Positions 14,169-28,979 of a stretch of DNA of 64,000 nucleotides are shown here, in pieces (positions within the stretch are counted from its first letter, which is position 1; each line of letters opens with the position of its first letter). Source of the DNA: Aphidius gifuensis (taxonomy: Eukaryota; Arthropoda; Insecta; Hymenoptera; Braconidae); contig NC_057791.1 of NCBI RefSeq assembly GCF_014905175.1, positions 17,612,177 through 17,676,176 of the forward strand, written 5' to 3'. A program made the translations under genes and the position numbers. The notes below the pieces were generated by a model, which worked only from the letters and a program-made list of their open reading frames with translations, ran no database searches and was not told where the DNA came from.

Positions 14169-15898
14169 GCACACGGGATCTCTATACATTTGCCTCCCAC
14201 CAATCGTTTTTTTTTTATTTTTATCTTTTTTCAATTTGTTTTTCTTCTCTTTTCAATTTATCTTTATTATCTTTTTATTCACTCACTCACTTGTTCACCG
14301 ATTCTCTCTTACTTTGTACACGATTGATGTATACTTTGTACTCATCGAATACAACTTTTCCAAAGTCACTCGATTTTATTGTAAATATATAACTATAAAA
14401 TGCCAAGATATTGCAAACTTGACAGACTTTGTTTCTTCATTTCTTGCTACACATAAACCCATTAGAATATTAATTAATTTTAATTATATATTTTTAATTA
14501 TAAATAGATAAATAAATTTTTATATGAATTTGCAATTATTCAATGAATTTATTTTCTATTCGTTTCATTATTCAAATAATTATTGTTTATGTTTATGTTT
14601 TTTTTTTTGCAACTTGCGTTTTCAAGAATTTTGCATTATCTTTTTGATGTAATATTTTTTTTGTTGACTTGGTGAAAGGTCATCACGGCGTGCGGTCTTG
14701 TAGATCTCTTTTGGCAATCTTTATATGCTTATTTGACGTGACTCTTTTATATATCCACAATTTTATCAAGTTTCTAATGTTTATAATAAATATCAAGAAA
14801 TTTAATTCTATTAATTTTTTTTATATTCAGTTATACCTTGGACTGTAAGTTTTTTGATTCAAGTACTCTCCTGAGAAATGCACAGAAGACAAAAATGAAG
14901 GAAAAAAAAAAAAAAAAAAGATATTTGAGTGTCATTTTGTCGTTGAAAATTTTCAAGCAAATGATAATGGAGATCTGCGTGCTGTATAGACCTATATAGA
15001 CCCTCGACTTATCTTTGTTCCATCTATTTCTTCTTTGTAGTTGAAATCACCTTTTTTGGCTAGTTTTTTTTTCCTTTTTTTTAATTACTAAATTGGGTCA
15101 ACCAGACGAATAAAAAAAAAAGTAATACCTTAAAGAGTTACATGAAATGACTTTCAACTGCTACCGTGATAAAAATAACCACTTGACTGTTTATTTTGTC
15201 ATTTATTATTATTTTAAAAACATTATTTTTTAAAGAGAACGTCCAATGAAACTTGGGTCCCCTTGGGTCATAAATCGTCGTCGAAAACGCCTTAAAATAA
15301 CGACTTTACCACAAATCCCTCAAATTGTTGAGAAAAATAAAAAACTAAATAAATTAAAATAAAAAAAAAAAACGTATATTGTATAATAATAAAAGAAATA
15401 GGAAAAATTGTAAATCTCCAAAAGCCAGTATAAAATTGACAAAAGGTAAAACTATAAAACTTGTGGGTCCCCTCGTTAAAAAAAAAATACGATGACCAAA
15501 GTCCATTGGAATTTCGAAAGAATTGAATTTTGTTGAGTCAAAACATTTTTGTATGTGTTTCAGTATCTCGTCCCCCCCAAAAAAAAGGACCCATTTCATC
15601 TGGGTTTTGTTTTTTTTTTTGTTCTATGAAACTGTTGACCAACAAAAGCTCAATACAAAACAAATAAATTAAAATTTTTTTAAGATTTAACATAGGCCCT
15701 GTGTAGTTGAAACGAGAGATGAACGAGTAAAGAAGAAAATTACAATCTGTGCAATTCACCACCACTGGTTTTCCTTTGTTCTTTCATTTCTTCTCCCTCA
15801 GATTTCATATATATATCCTCTTTACTTGTAACCCCAGTAACTTTTAAAACGGGACAGAACACCAAAGAGCCTTAAGGCACGTTTGCTTATAAAAGTAT

Positions 15899-15928
15899 GA
15901 GTGAGTGAGTGAGTAAGTGATGAGTGAG
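15899..15928. repeat. (GAGT)n microsatellite
   Basis: At least five near-perfect tetranucleotide units, similar in motif to the repeat near 14.13 kb. Confidence 0.8.
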
Positions 15929-18900
15929 AAAGATATACAAGAAAGAGTTAAGATGATAAAAAGAGAGGGTTGAGAGAAACCGAAGGACGCAATCTCCAGT
16001 GCGATCTTCTTTCGCGTGAAAGCCACAATACGGATTTTGGTGCTATCACTTATTTCTTACTTTAACCAGATATTGCACAGTATATTTTTTTATTTTTTTA
16101 TTTTTATACATGAATCCTCTTCAACAATGTCCAAAGAGAAAAACCAATAAATATATATCGTAAATTTGTAATTTCCACGAAATATCATATAGTTTGTATA
16201 TTGAGTAAGTGGATGGGATCAATACCCCTGACCTTGGGCATATTTTAATCTGTTTTGTGGGTTTCTTATTTCTTCTTTCATTGATTTATTTTGTGGTTTT
16301 AAACATTCTTGATATTTATATATATACATATAAATTTTTTTCCTTCATTTCATTTAAATACTGTGGAATTTTTTTATTTTATTTTACTCAGTACCACCTC
16401 CCACAATTTGATCATTTAAAATTATATTTAAAAAAAAAATAAATAAATAAAACAAGTTTAAACTGATATATTATTGATATTATTACTGTTCATTCCATCG
16501 AGTCAGTTTAAATATAATATGATAAGAAATGAAAGAAAGTTTTTTCTGTTTGTATATAAATATATACATTTCAAGTTGTATATGTATATTGTATATACAT
16601 ACAGAGATGAGGTGAAAGAAAAAGAATAAAAAGTAGAAGAAAGAGTTGGCAGTGTGTGGCCTTGAATCGCAACCTTACTGGAACCCTGCCAATATACCAA
16701 AGCGACAGATGTTATACGCGTACTTTTCTCCATCTCACTTTGTAATATTACCAAAGACAAAGATAAAAAATAAATAAATAATAATAAAAATAGAGTTGAA
16801 AACAAAAATAAATAAATTTAAAAAAAAAAAAGGCTTACGATAAAGAGAAGAAAAAGTAATCAATACATATATATAATAGAGAAAAAAAAAAAATTGGAAT
16901 CATCGTTACACTTGTGCAAGCTCGTTCGTATGTTTGTTCAATTCTATCTTTATTCAATCGCTGAGTGTATTTGTGCACGATCAACGTGACCGGACGAGAC
17001 GAGTGCCAGAGATTCTCGGGTGTGTCTCTTCAACCTGCAAACCTACCTGAGAATTATTCTTCGGGGCGTTGGCCTGATGCTAATTGCTTTTTACACGACA
17101 ACAATTATCAGTTCATCAATGATTTTAATTTATTTTTTATTTTTTATTTTTATTATTTACAAATATATATTGTACATAAATTTTATTAAATAATTATAAA
17201 AATAAGAGATTTTTTTTAGATTTGAAATGTCAAGTCAATTTAACAAAAAAAAACAATTTGATATTTAAAATTTTCATTTCCTTAGCTAATGAGTTATACA
17301 AAAAAAAATAAAAAAATAAATTTAATTGTTAGATATTATATTTAAATAAGAAAAACAATTTGAATTTAAAAGGGTGTCCACTTGTGGAGCCGCCAATGGT
17401 CCTCGAAAAAAAACGTACAAGGCCCCTGCCTGCTTGTTCATCGCATTAACAGGCATGACTTGAAAAATGTGGTTCCTAACACCGAGACGTCCATTCGCAT
17501 ATATATAACCGTGGTCATATCATCATCATCTCCCTCTGTCTTACTCATTTATATACTCAGCTCAATACTATTTTACCTCTTTCTTTCACTAACGCCTCTT
17601 TTAGCCTGAGGCTCTAGTGGAAACAACCGGACCCAAGCATATTTATATATTAACGCGTCTTGTTGAGTCTTCTCATTTTGATCGACAAAAAAAAAAAAAC
17701 ACATATGAAGATTAATTTTTACGTACATTTAATTTAAATATAATATACTTTTTTTTTTAATTTTTTTTTTCACACAAGAGTCTCCACATTCCAATCAATT
17801 TTTACGTTTTATCATTAACAAATTACTATGGTACACGCATAGTATGTTACATTATGTCCATGACATGTTAAAAAAAAACAAATTCAGATGCGTATATTTA
17901 TTTGCGCACGCGACCATTTTATTTACAATAAAAATGTTTAAAAATTTCAAGGTATACTTTCCATAAGTTTTGTTAATATGTAATTCAGGTATTTCCAGTT
18001 GTAGAGTTTGCGTGTAAATTTATTAAGGTGGTAGTTCATGCATGAATTTACGCATATATATGTGTATACAAGGGTAAGCATTGAAGTCTACTTTGACTTG
18101 CTTTTAACGGCTACGTAATTATATAAATTTCACGATGTGTTTTTTTTTTTAACTCAATAAAACGACTTTTCATAAAAATTTATAGAGCCTTTTATTTTTT
18201 ATATTTTTTAAAAATTTTCTCGAGATATTTTTTAATGTACACTGACCTATCACAAATGTGGATATTAATATTTAAATTTTAAGTTGAAATTTTCATTTAA
18301 TTTTTATGAGAAATGTTTTTAATAAATTTAAGAAAAAAAAAATAATTAATGATAATTGTTTTTAGTATACTTTATACTTATATAGTTTTTTTATTTTTTT
18401 CAAGATGCAGATTTAAATAAAGAAAGAAAAAAAAAATCTTGAAATGTTTGCTCTTCTTAATACAAAAGCTTTTATTTTAAAAACCAACCCTTAAATTATT
18501 TTTTGTCTTATGAACTGACCACCTCAATCTCTTGAAAAATAGTCATTTAAAAAAAGTAAAATTGTCAAGAAGTTGTCGAGTACAAAAGTCTCTATTTTTA
18601 AATGTCCCCTTTGTTACCTCATATTGCCGCGATTTGCATGAGAAAAAATTGTCGTCGTGGTTGTGTAGTTTGTCGTAGCTTCATCCCCATGTGTGCCAAG
18701 TGAGCCCCCAAGTTGAACCCTCACAACGAGAAAACAGTCATCCATAATGTATGCGTGTTGTCGATGTCGTTGCTGCATATAAGGTCGATCACAGGGTGGG
18801 GATCAAAAACTATTCCATGTGCTTGCAAAAAAAATAAAAAAACAAATATAGAAAAATAAAAATAAAAAAAGGGGAATAGATCAATGATCGGGCAGCCTTA

Positions 18901-20190
18901 ATAGAATATATTCAAGTTTTTCTTTGAATCGTTTGGAAAAACAACCAAACTTAAAAGAAATAAAAAAGAAAAAAATTGAATCAATAAATAATTTAACTTT
19001 ACTCTGATACTGTTACAAACTTAATAATTTATCAAGTTGTTTTTTTTTTTTCTTTTTTTCTTATATGTCATTAGTGCCAATTGATTCGTAACTTGTCTCA
19101 TTGAATTCTGACTAATTGTATATATTTTTTTTTTTTAAATAATTTATTGATAAAAAAAATAAAATTAATATATTAATCAAATCAATTTTTATTTCTTTCT
19201 TTTTATAAATTATTTATTTAACAAAAAATTAAATTTCTTTAGAAATTTTTATATTACACAATTGATTGTGTTAATAAATACAGTAATATTCTATTAAAAA
19301 TGACAGTTAATATAGTAGTTGGTCTAGTCATTCAGCCTGGTAGTCATTAATGATTCAGATATCAATGGATCCCCTGGGGACATATTCAACGCAACATTTA
19401 AAAAATATATATAAAGAAATTAAAAAATTAAATACCTGTATATAATAACGACTTTATATAAATAAGTATGCTTTACATTTGTTTATGCTAATTTTTATCT
19501 TAAGATTTTTTTTTTTTATTTTTTTTATTAGTCACATATAATTTTTTCTTACGTCAACAACAATTAATCATTATATTTATGCTATTATTATTTCATTTAT
19601 TTATTTAAAAATATTATTTTTTCTATTTTTATTTAATTATTATTATTTTTTATTTTTTAATAATAAAAATAAATGTAAAAATAAAAGTTGATGAAAGTAT
19701 ACATATGGATAGGGGATCCTTGTAGATGTTTCTAATCCATAAATACATATATATTGTAAATTTATGGGGTGGACCTGGGCGTTCTGAGAACGGTCAGTAA
19801 ATATACACATAGATATATTTTCACCATCACGAGGGTATTTTGTTGGGTTTGCAATATGGAAAATTACATATTGGGCTACTGCACATATACATATATTCAT
19901 TCTCTTTAAATGCATCGAGAAAACCTTCGTCCTATCCGGTTTTGCATATTTGTTATTATTTTTATTATCTCCATACTTTTTATGTTTTTAAAATTATAAA
20001 ATTCACACAATGTATATATTATACATGATATTATTCTGCAAATGAAATACTCGATCGACATTAAAATTGCATGTGATCATCTCCGCCCTGTCGCTTAAGT
20101 TCACTCCCCTATCTGTCCTCACTTTTTTTTATTTTTTTTTTTTGACCCCTCAAAATTTTACTTTTTATTATACGAAAAAATAAAAAAATC

Positions 20191-20215
20191 TATTTATTTA
20201 TTTATTTATTTATTT
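20191..20215. repeat. (ATTT)n microsatellite
   Basis: Six perfect tandem TATT/ATTT units in AT-rich DNA. Confidence 0.85.
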
Positions 20216-22429
20216 TTCTATATAAAAATAAAAATAGAATGAACAAAATATTGGATATTAAATATTTATAAAAATAGCCATGTGACATGGGAAATTTTAT
20301 TTTTTTCTTTTTTTCTTTGATAAGATTGAAAATGATAAAAAAAAAAAAATATTATATCTATATATATTTAGTGGATTTGTGGTTGTCTGTAGGGTCGAGT
20401 GCGATAAGTGAGTGGAATCAAGGAGCCATACATTTTTTTTTTTTATTATTATTTTCTTCTTTCACACACAAAGTGATCTTTTTTTTTTATTTTATTTTAT
20501 TATATCGCAGATAAAATACAACATATGTATTAATATTATTTAATCAAGTGAGCTCAATGTTAATTTGAAAAAATAATAAATTACACATGACAAAAATAAT
20601 GAAATTATGTGGAACTAAAGGGTTATTAATATGAACATTTTTTCATATAAAGAAAATTATATAGTCAAAAAAATAATTGTTATCTGATGCACTGTAAAAT
20701 GTATTTAAACTTTTTTGTTTGTTTTTTTTTATAAATAAATATACTTGTAAGGAGTAAAAAATGAGACTTGTAGATTAAAGTGAGAGTGAGGGTTGAGTTA
20801 ACACGAATAATTGTAACGTCCTGAAAAGATAGTACCAATGATAGTGTTGAGAAAATCTTGCTTACGCTTAAGCCTCGTACCATGTGTATCTCAAGGGCAA
20901 CATATTATATACCTGCTCGTAAATTATCCATCGAAAGTCGCATCCCCCTTTTTTTTATTTCCTTAACTCTTTCACTGTATGTTCTGAAATAATATCAAAC
21001 TCAATCATTTTTTATTTTTACTTTTATTGCATACAATGTTTTAATGATAAATCATTGATGATAATTTCTTTTTTAAATACTTTTTTTTTTTTTTTATTGT
21101 GCAATAATCAAATTAGAAAATTTATTTAAAAAAATTATTTTATATCCTTAATTTAAAATCGTAAAATTTTGTGTCTGAGTTTAAATAAATTTATGACGTT
21201 GTTTGAGTCGATCTGAATCTACTGGCCATTTTGATCGTTAACATCACTCACCACTTTAGCCCACCAAGCTGCAAGTATTTTTGTTGCAAGAGCACCAAAG
21301 TATATATTCCAACAAGGTGAAAAAAGTAAAATAAAATAATAAAAATTGTTATGTGAAGCGCGCGAGAGAAATATGCGAGTATAAAAAATAAATTGTATAT
21401 CTTGGTTTAGCTTGTGATGATGCCAAGGGTAAAAGGCAATTTAACAAGATATTTCTTGGTACGACAAAGTTGTCATATTATTTTTTTTTTCAATTACTTT
21501 TTTTTACAATTTTACATTTAGTCTATTTTATATTCATGTCTTTATGACATTAAAAATATAATGTAGTGTTGAAAAAAAAGAAAAGAGGAAATGAAAAAAA
21601 TATATATACTTTGTATAAGGAAAAATCAAGGGTATATAGTTTATTATTTTCTAATGTACTTGCTAATTGACCTATCATGGTAACACTCCCACGCTCAAAA
21701 AGCCACCAACCACGCCCAATGTTCAACGACTATGGCGTTAAACCAACGCCGGAACAATTTAATGATCGACACTGGTGGATTATTATTTGCCCCCAGTGTT
21801 TTTATATTTCATGCTCGGACTCAGTCCACTGCATTTTTTCCTTTTTCTATATTTATACTCATGTTGTATCTATATGGACCCAGTAATTATACACATTAAT
21901 CTTGCCTTCCTATGATTTTTTTTTTCTCTTTTTACTTTACAAACATTTTCTCGAATTTTTCATTCAAATCTTTTCTTATTCCTATTATAAATTTGATAGC
22001 CAAAAGAAAAAATCTACAAAAACGAATCGATAGATAAGTTTTAACTATTCTAGAAAAAAATTTCATTATTATTCAGGCTCTATTTAGTGCTAGAAAAATT
22101 AAAGTCTCTTTTCATATTTTTAAAGATTTTAACACAATATTGCTGTCAAGGTCCTGAATGATTGTGCTAATGGTATATAGGGTGGTGCTTTGACTTGACG
22201 GATCCAATAAAAATCAAAAGAATACACAAAAATTTTTAGAATCATTATTGTTACTTCAGAGCAGATTATTTAAAGATTCAAAAAAAAAAAAAAATCATAA
22301 AAAATCAAAATGACATGAAGGAATTGACTGATTCATTGAAATAACAATATATTTGTGAGTTTATTTTTATGTTTTTATAAATTTTACATGATGTGTTGTG
22401 AGTTGAAATTGCAATTGGGGGGAAAAGAG

Positions 22430-22560
22430 TGTGGATAGCAGGGCGGACAGCTAGCGGATGGAATAATGACTGGCGCGTCCCCCGGATGACGCGAGGTGCA
22501 TATTTAATGACAACCTGCGCGAACGCGTCTTTCACATATACAAGTTTTGTTGAGCTTCAT
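22430..22560. other. GC/CpG-richer island in the intron
   Basis: About 130 bp rich in CpG and mixed-base sequence, with CGCG and CCGG motifs, within AT-rich DNA. The minus-strand frame across it is open but short and shows no recognised domain. It is a candidate regulatory element only. Confidence 0.25.
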
Positions 22561-23324
22561 GTCGCGACGAGACACGACTTAGATATATAGGTGGTAAGAA
22601 AAATATTTGTTGAAAAATTCAATGAATATACACACACGTCCATATTCATATTATATTTCCTGTATATGTATATTGTATATGCGTTGTAAAGTATAAATAA
22701 AAAAATGATACTTTACTATCTTGAAAATATGAATGTGCGAGTTTATATACATATTGATATTGTGTGTGTGTGGATGTGTATGTTACCAGAGGGTTAGAAA
22801 TTATTTCATACATCGTGGACGAATAGCGCGATGGCCGCGTGTCCAACGAATCGTAGTTGAGCATTGTTTCGAATAAAATTCCATGACCCTCAGACTCAAT
22901 TGCATTTTTAATCGGCCTCGCGGCTTTTTACGCTTCTGTTGGCTATAAGAGGAAAAAAAAAATTATATAAATAAATAAAAAGGGTCGAGAGTCGAAATAT
23001 GTATGTAAGTTAATATATACGTTCGAGGACGAATAAAAAAAAAAACATTTTATTATTAAAAAGAAAATGAATTTTCTTTTCTACCTTTTTCATATATTTA
23101 TTTTACTCTGTCTATATACCAATTTATACGCAAGACTTTTGTAATAAAAATTTGTATTTTTCATATTTTTATTATTATATTTATTAAAGTATTTTTCGTT
23201 GTTTAGAAAGAAAATAAAAAAAATGAGTAGATAATGATAAAATGACTCGGTTTAATATTTATTTTTATATTTATATATATATGTGTAAAAAAATAAGTAC
23301 CAACACATAGAGAGACCTCTCGAT

Positions 23325-23345
23325 TTCGCGGTAAATTACCGCGAA
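23325..23345. repeat. Perfect palindrome with GC-rich arms
   Basis: Arm TTCGCGGTAA, a single central A, then TTACCGCGAA. Each 10-base arm is the exact reverse complement of the other. The CGCGG cores are rare in this AT-rich sequence. It could be a dimeric transcription-factor site or part of an old mobile-element end. No flanking repeat was seen. Confidence 0.8.
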
Positions 23346-26300
23346 GAAAGATCAGTGATTTTTTATATCTTTTTTTTTTTTTATCTTTTTTTCACGTGTT
23401 TTCTCTCGTTCATCTTGTTCCCATCGCTCGCGTGAGACTTAAGTGGTTTATTGTTTTTTTTTTTTTTTTTCTTCTCCACATCCCTTCAACTATCTTGTTT
23501 TTTATTGAATGACGAGTTGTAATACAATTTTGCTTGAACGAATAATCAATCGATTTAGAAGATGATATTAGAGGGTATTTATATAAATATATATATATAT
23601 ATTTTTTTTTTTTTGCTGAAAACGATTATTCATTTCCGTTTTCTCTATAATTTTATGAATTTTATTTTCAATTATTAATTAAATAACTGTTCTTGAAAAT
23701 AAAATTAAAATATAAATAGTTGAAAATTTATCATGCAATAATATTTTAATTATTTTTTTTTACTAATAAGTTTAAAAAATTAAAATAAAAAAAAATCTCT
23801 TCAGTCTTCTTCCGGTTATTTTCAAAGACTCCAAGTAAAATACTTTCTAGGATTCTTTAATAAAATGTACCAAAGTCTCGAGGGTATCTGGTTTTACTCC
23901 CGACAACAATACATCAGACAAGAACAAAAAAAAAAAAAATAATAATAGAAGAGTGGGTGGACCTTACAATAGAATCCAGTTTTGTAGGATCAGCAGGAGT
24001 CGCGTCGTTAAATCCACGCGAAGCACACAGGCTTTGCTCAATGGCTGAGCTGGTTTTATTAATCTAGTCTTCCAAAGAGATTTAGTTTTTGCAAATATGT
24101 GATATTTCCTCCTCATCTCTCTAGTTCATTCAAAACCCTTCTTTTTTAAAAAAAACCAACACATCAGACTTTTATTAAACTCTCTGATTGGTTTTTTACG
24201 GCATCGAATTTAATGAAAAATTGATCGCTACTTTTTTTTCCCCTTCTTTTTTCCTTTAAATCTAAATTGAGAAATTTATTTATTTTATTTTTCCATATGA
24301 ATATTTGATATATATTTTTATGTCAACATAAAATTACTAGTTGTTTAAAACATTTGGTTATATTTTAGGGCATGCAGTAATAACCCTCGCTCATATCTAA
24401 TTTCACATTTGCTTAAAAAAATAAACGAGCTAAAGTTAATTCCGTACCGGATTCTATCCTGTGTGTAAATGACACGCTTTACATTCACCGGAAATATTCA
24501 TGACAAGGCTTCTTTTTTCCATAAAAATTATAATTATTTTGTGGTGTCCATTCAATATTATTTTAAAAGTTATTATTAAATATTATTATTTAAAAATACA
24601 AATATTGAAATAAAATAATTATTTTTAGAAATAAACCGTCATAGATAGTTGTTTAAAAAATTGATAGTAATATCTGTTTATAATTTTTTCATGACATTAT
24701 TTTTGTATCAATGTCTGAATAAACTTTGTAAAAATAGCGGAAAAATTATCTCACATATTGACTATTGTATTTTAACAAAGAAAAGGCATGAGAGGGTAAA
24801 AAGTATCAAACCATATTTGAGGGTCAATATTTGGACATCAATTGACCACAAAAGTTTGGATAAAGTGAGATCTTGAAGACATATTCAAACGTATATATAC
24901 AATCGGCTCTTGTGTGCTGCTGCAGACGAAAGAAAAATAGAAAAAAAATAAATGTTTTTGTCCTCTTTAGCCCCAGGGTTTTACCCCCGAATGAAAATTT
25001 TGTCTGTGTGGACTTTGCGGACTGTGATAACAGAATTATATCCGGCAAGTTAGATCCCTCTATTGTGTCACTCTACCAACTCTGCTAATTTGCAAAACCC
25101 TGGCTTTTCCTTCTGGCAATTTTACTACCTGTCATCAAAATTTCTCTATCTTTCATTTTCAAATTACATTGCAACAATACTTTTTATTTTTTTAAGGCTT
25201 AATTTTTTTAAATTATCACATCAACATTCAACTGTACAGTCTAAAATCTAAATGTTTTTAAATTTTGAATGAAATATTTTTGAATATAAGGGTTTGTTAG
25301 ATAAATAAAAAAAAAAAAAAAAAAGAAATAGAAAAAAAGTTTGAAAGAACCCACGCGTGTCTAACGACGACGTGTGACTCAACCCTGTTTGTTTTTACGT
25401 TTCGCTGACTACCTACGACTTCTTTCCATGTATGCTCTGAACACACAGCCCCCGTGTTTTAACACTCGTATCAACCTTGCGGTGGTGGTAAGAAATAAAT
25501 GTAAGGTTTTCTTTTCTCTATTTTTCTTTTTTATTTCATATTTGTTTTATTTTTCGGTTATTCTCCCTTTCTATTTTTGGTAAAATACGCGACTATCAGG
25601 GTGAAAAACCCGTTGAATTTATTTTAAAGTTAACTATACAGAAGGGAGTGTTGAACTTCTTTGATGTTCAAAAAACGACACACATTGGCATGCGTTCAGT
25701 TCGAGTCATATAAATGTTTAGAAAACTGTCAGAAGAGAGGACCTACCACCCATTATATAGGCAATTTTTTTTTTAATTCATTTTTTTTTTTTCTGTTCTC
25801 CACCTGCTGTGTTTGATCTGTTTTAGAGTTCAAATGTATTCAGTCATTTACTATGCATTTGCATTATGCAAAAAAAAAAAAAAATAAAAGCGAATATTTA
25901 ATTTTTTTTTAAAATATATATGAAAAATCTATTTTCACGATAGACGCTTGAGTAATTGGATTTTTTTTAATTTCCATTCAATTTATGGAGCAGTTTATGT
26001 TGGTAAATATTTCACCTTAAATCAATATTCAATTATATTTTTTATTTCCTCATCAAACAAAAAAATTGTTTTTAAAATTTAAATTTCATTGATAAAATTT
26101 TGATTTAAAAATTTAAATTAATAATTATATGATTGACAATTAAAAATTAAAAATTATAATGTTGATAGTCGTGAAAAAAATAAATTTTCATGTGGATTAA
26201 AATGTTGATGAGAAAGGTGATATAAAGGCTGGCGCAATATAAAATGTAAAAGTGAGGAATATATATACAGGGTAAATGTATAGGGAAGAGGAAAATGGGA

Positions 26301-26939
26301 GATGTTGAAGATAGAGTAGAAATAGAAAAGAAAAGGTAAAAAAAGAGGTATGAGAGAAGGATAAAATTGGGGAGGTTAATTACAAAATATAAAGGGGTGG
26401 CCCTACGGCACCGAGACCAGAACCGAGTGATGAATATTTTACTGGGTTTGCATTAGCCGTCGAGTGAACGCTTGTACATGTCTCTTTTAACGTAACTATA
26501 TCTCTCTTTTTCTCTTTAAATTCGTCTCTCTCAGTTTTTACCTTATATTTATTTCTCCCAAAGACCTGAAAATTTATTTTCTCTCTCTCAACAATTTTCT
26601 TTCTTTCACTTTGCTTTGGTGTTTTTTATTTATTTATTTATATTTTTTTTTTCGTCACCATATACATGTGTGGAGGGTGAATTTTATACACGTCTTGACT
26701 TATCTTTGACTTATGTTCAATCCGCACTTGGAATATTAAAATATTCCAAATAAATCAATATTAACAAACTGTTTTCTGGTTTATCTTAAAAATAAACTGC
26801 AACTCATCTCAGTGTTTCGTACGAATATTAAATATATATCATCAAGTATGATTAAACTAGTTCTACCTGAGTATACAAAAATAATATAAAAAATATAATT
26901 GAAAATAAATGAATGAAAAAAATAAAATGTAAAAGCGTA

Positions 26940-27060
26940 ACACGAGTGCGCGCACACGTTCGCGCGAATGAGAACGCCTACTTGGTCGTCGTCGCGTCAC
27001 ACGTCTCGTGGCGTTAATTTAAAGGGTCACACGAGCTGTGTGTACTTCAAAGCTTCATGC
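26940..27060. other. CpG-rich island in the intron
   Basis: About 120 bp densely packed with CGCG, GCGC and TCGTCG motifs and followed by AT-rich simple sequence. A + strand open frame crosses it, but after about 40 codons it becomes Lys/Asn-rich low complexity, so I do not call a gene. A regulatory role is possible. Confidence 0.3.
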
Positions 27061-28225
27061 ATCTCTCGACATGAAAAAATAAATAATACAAAAACAAAAA
27101 AAAAAAAAACTATTTGCAAAAAAATAATTCAAAAAAGAATTTTCGTTGAAAAATAAATTTAATGGCAAACACAGTTTTAGAAAACGTAAAAAAAAAAAAT
27201 ACAAATTAAAACAAGTATCATTGAAGAAAAATAAAAAAAATAAATAAAATAACTTGAATAATTATTAAGGATATAAGTATGATTAATTCTATGAATAAAA
27301 GCTGCAAACGAACAGCGAATATTTGAATAGAAAATTAGAAGGGATAAAATAAGGACTTGAAAATAAATAAATAATAATGATAAATATAAATAATAATGAT
27401 ACGAAAAGCAAAAAAAAAAAAAGGGATAAAAATCAGTGCTGAGGCACTTGGGAAGGGCACCCTCATTCGAAGATGCTCAAGTAGTCTTCAAGAGTATACA
27501 TACATACCAACAACGTTGTGTGAATATTGTAAATTTATTTTTTTTCTATGTTTGTGTGGTTATTTCGATTATACCTGTTTTTTAATATACAAGTATATAT
27601 ATGTATTGATTCACAAATATATTCACATACAAGTGTATTACTGGCTAGTGAGCCCTTTTCTTTCTCAAGCCATCCGAGCGCACATCGACGTATGACCACT
27701 TCACATTTAGCTAGCGACCCTCTTTCCATCGTATCGATGCACATTCGAATTTATTGGCGCGTGTACGAATATTCATAAAAAAAAAATAAATAAAAAAGCC
27801 TAACCGTCAATGACGACAACGACCCTTTTTCCAATTTTTTTTTTTATTTTTCATTTTCTTGTATTTTTGTATTTTTGTTTAAAGAGAGAGGGAGGAACCT
27901 CAAGGGGGGGTTAGATGGTTGTCGAAAATAAAAAGGGGTGCAAAGTCATAGAATCGTTGGCAAAAAAAAAAATTGAGATATATTTGTAAAGTATTGAATA
28001 CTGATTACGGTTTGTGGTTGTGATTGAAAAGTCGATTGTCGAGTTTGAACAAAAGGTTCACTGACATTTCATAATTTTTTATTATTATTTTTTTCATACA
28101 TCATATGCGGATATGTATATTTAATACAGAGCTTTATATAAAATGCAGTGTAGTGAAAACTCCCTTACAGCTAACATCATTAAAATCATAATTTTGGTTG
28201 TTTATTCATTCCACCTGAATAAAAA

Positions 28226-28254
28226 ATAATAATAATAATTATTATTATTATTAT
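28226..28254. repeat. Self-complementary (ATA)n/(TTA)n repeat
   Basis: A run of AAT units followed directly by a run of ATT units, which forms a perfect AT-only inverted repeat. It is simple-sequence DNA. Confidence 0.8.
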
Positions 28255-28979
28255 AAAATACATTTATAGAAATGTAAATATGAAATCATATGCTTTTAGC
28301 CTCTGTTTATTTATTGAATACATCGAGTTATTCTCGGGTAATAACCAGATAAGCGCTTTTATCACCAACATTATCACTTTATTCGAGCTTGCTTTTTTAT
28401 TTTTTTTCCTTCTTTGTTTAAAACAAGCCAACTTTATTGCATGAATAGTAGTGCATATTCACGCTTTGATCTAAATCAGCCATGAAATTGTCGCGATATA
28501 AATGTGCGATTGTGTGTATATACATATATAGGTACTTGTCAATTTACAAATGAAATTTAAAATAAACAAAAAAAAAATGATAATATAATTTATTGAACAT
28601 ATTTGTATGTTATGATTGCTGGGTGTAGTGGTTTTACTTTTCAAGCATTAAATTTATTGGTTTATTAATTTTTATAATAAACATTTTTTTAGCTGTAATG
28701 CAATTTATTTTTTTCATAATATAAATAACCAGTAAATAATGAGAATTAGGATAAAAACAAAAAACGAAAAAAAAAATTAAAAAACTCAACGATGAGTACA
28801 AAAGTTGGGCTATGATATTTTGCGATGCAAGGCGTGTGCTCGCCTACACGACCGTGAATTCATATATACGACAGAACAAAGAATAATAACAAAAATAAAA
28901 AAATATATATAATCCAAGCTAAGGTAGGGTTGAGTCACTTCTTTCAGCCCGTATTTTACCAACGAAAATCCAAAGGCTA

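Larger units (their letters stand above)
4593..22300 (+). other. Non-coding, probable long pan intron (middle segment, left part)
   Basis: About 17.7 kb of AT-rich DNA with many homopolymers and (AT)n runs and no supported gene. Small open frames consist mainly of Phe/Leu/Ile/Tyr/Lys from simple sequence. GC-richer patches occur near 9.23-9.32 kb and 10.08-10.26 kb. There is a (GA)n repeat near 9.05 kb, GAGT-type repeats near 14.13 and 15.9 kb, a bulged hairpin near 8.96 kb and an (ATTT)n repeat near 20.2 kb. One TCF-like GATCAAAG lies at 7028-7035. Confidence 0.4.
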
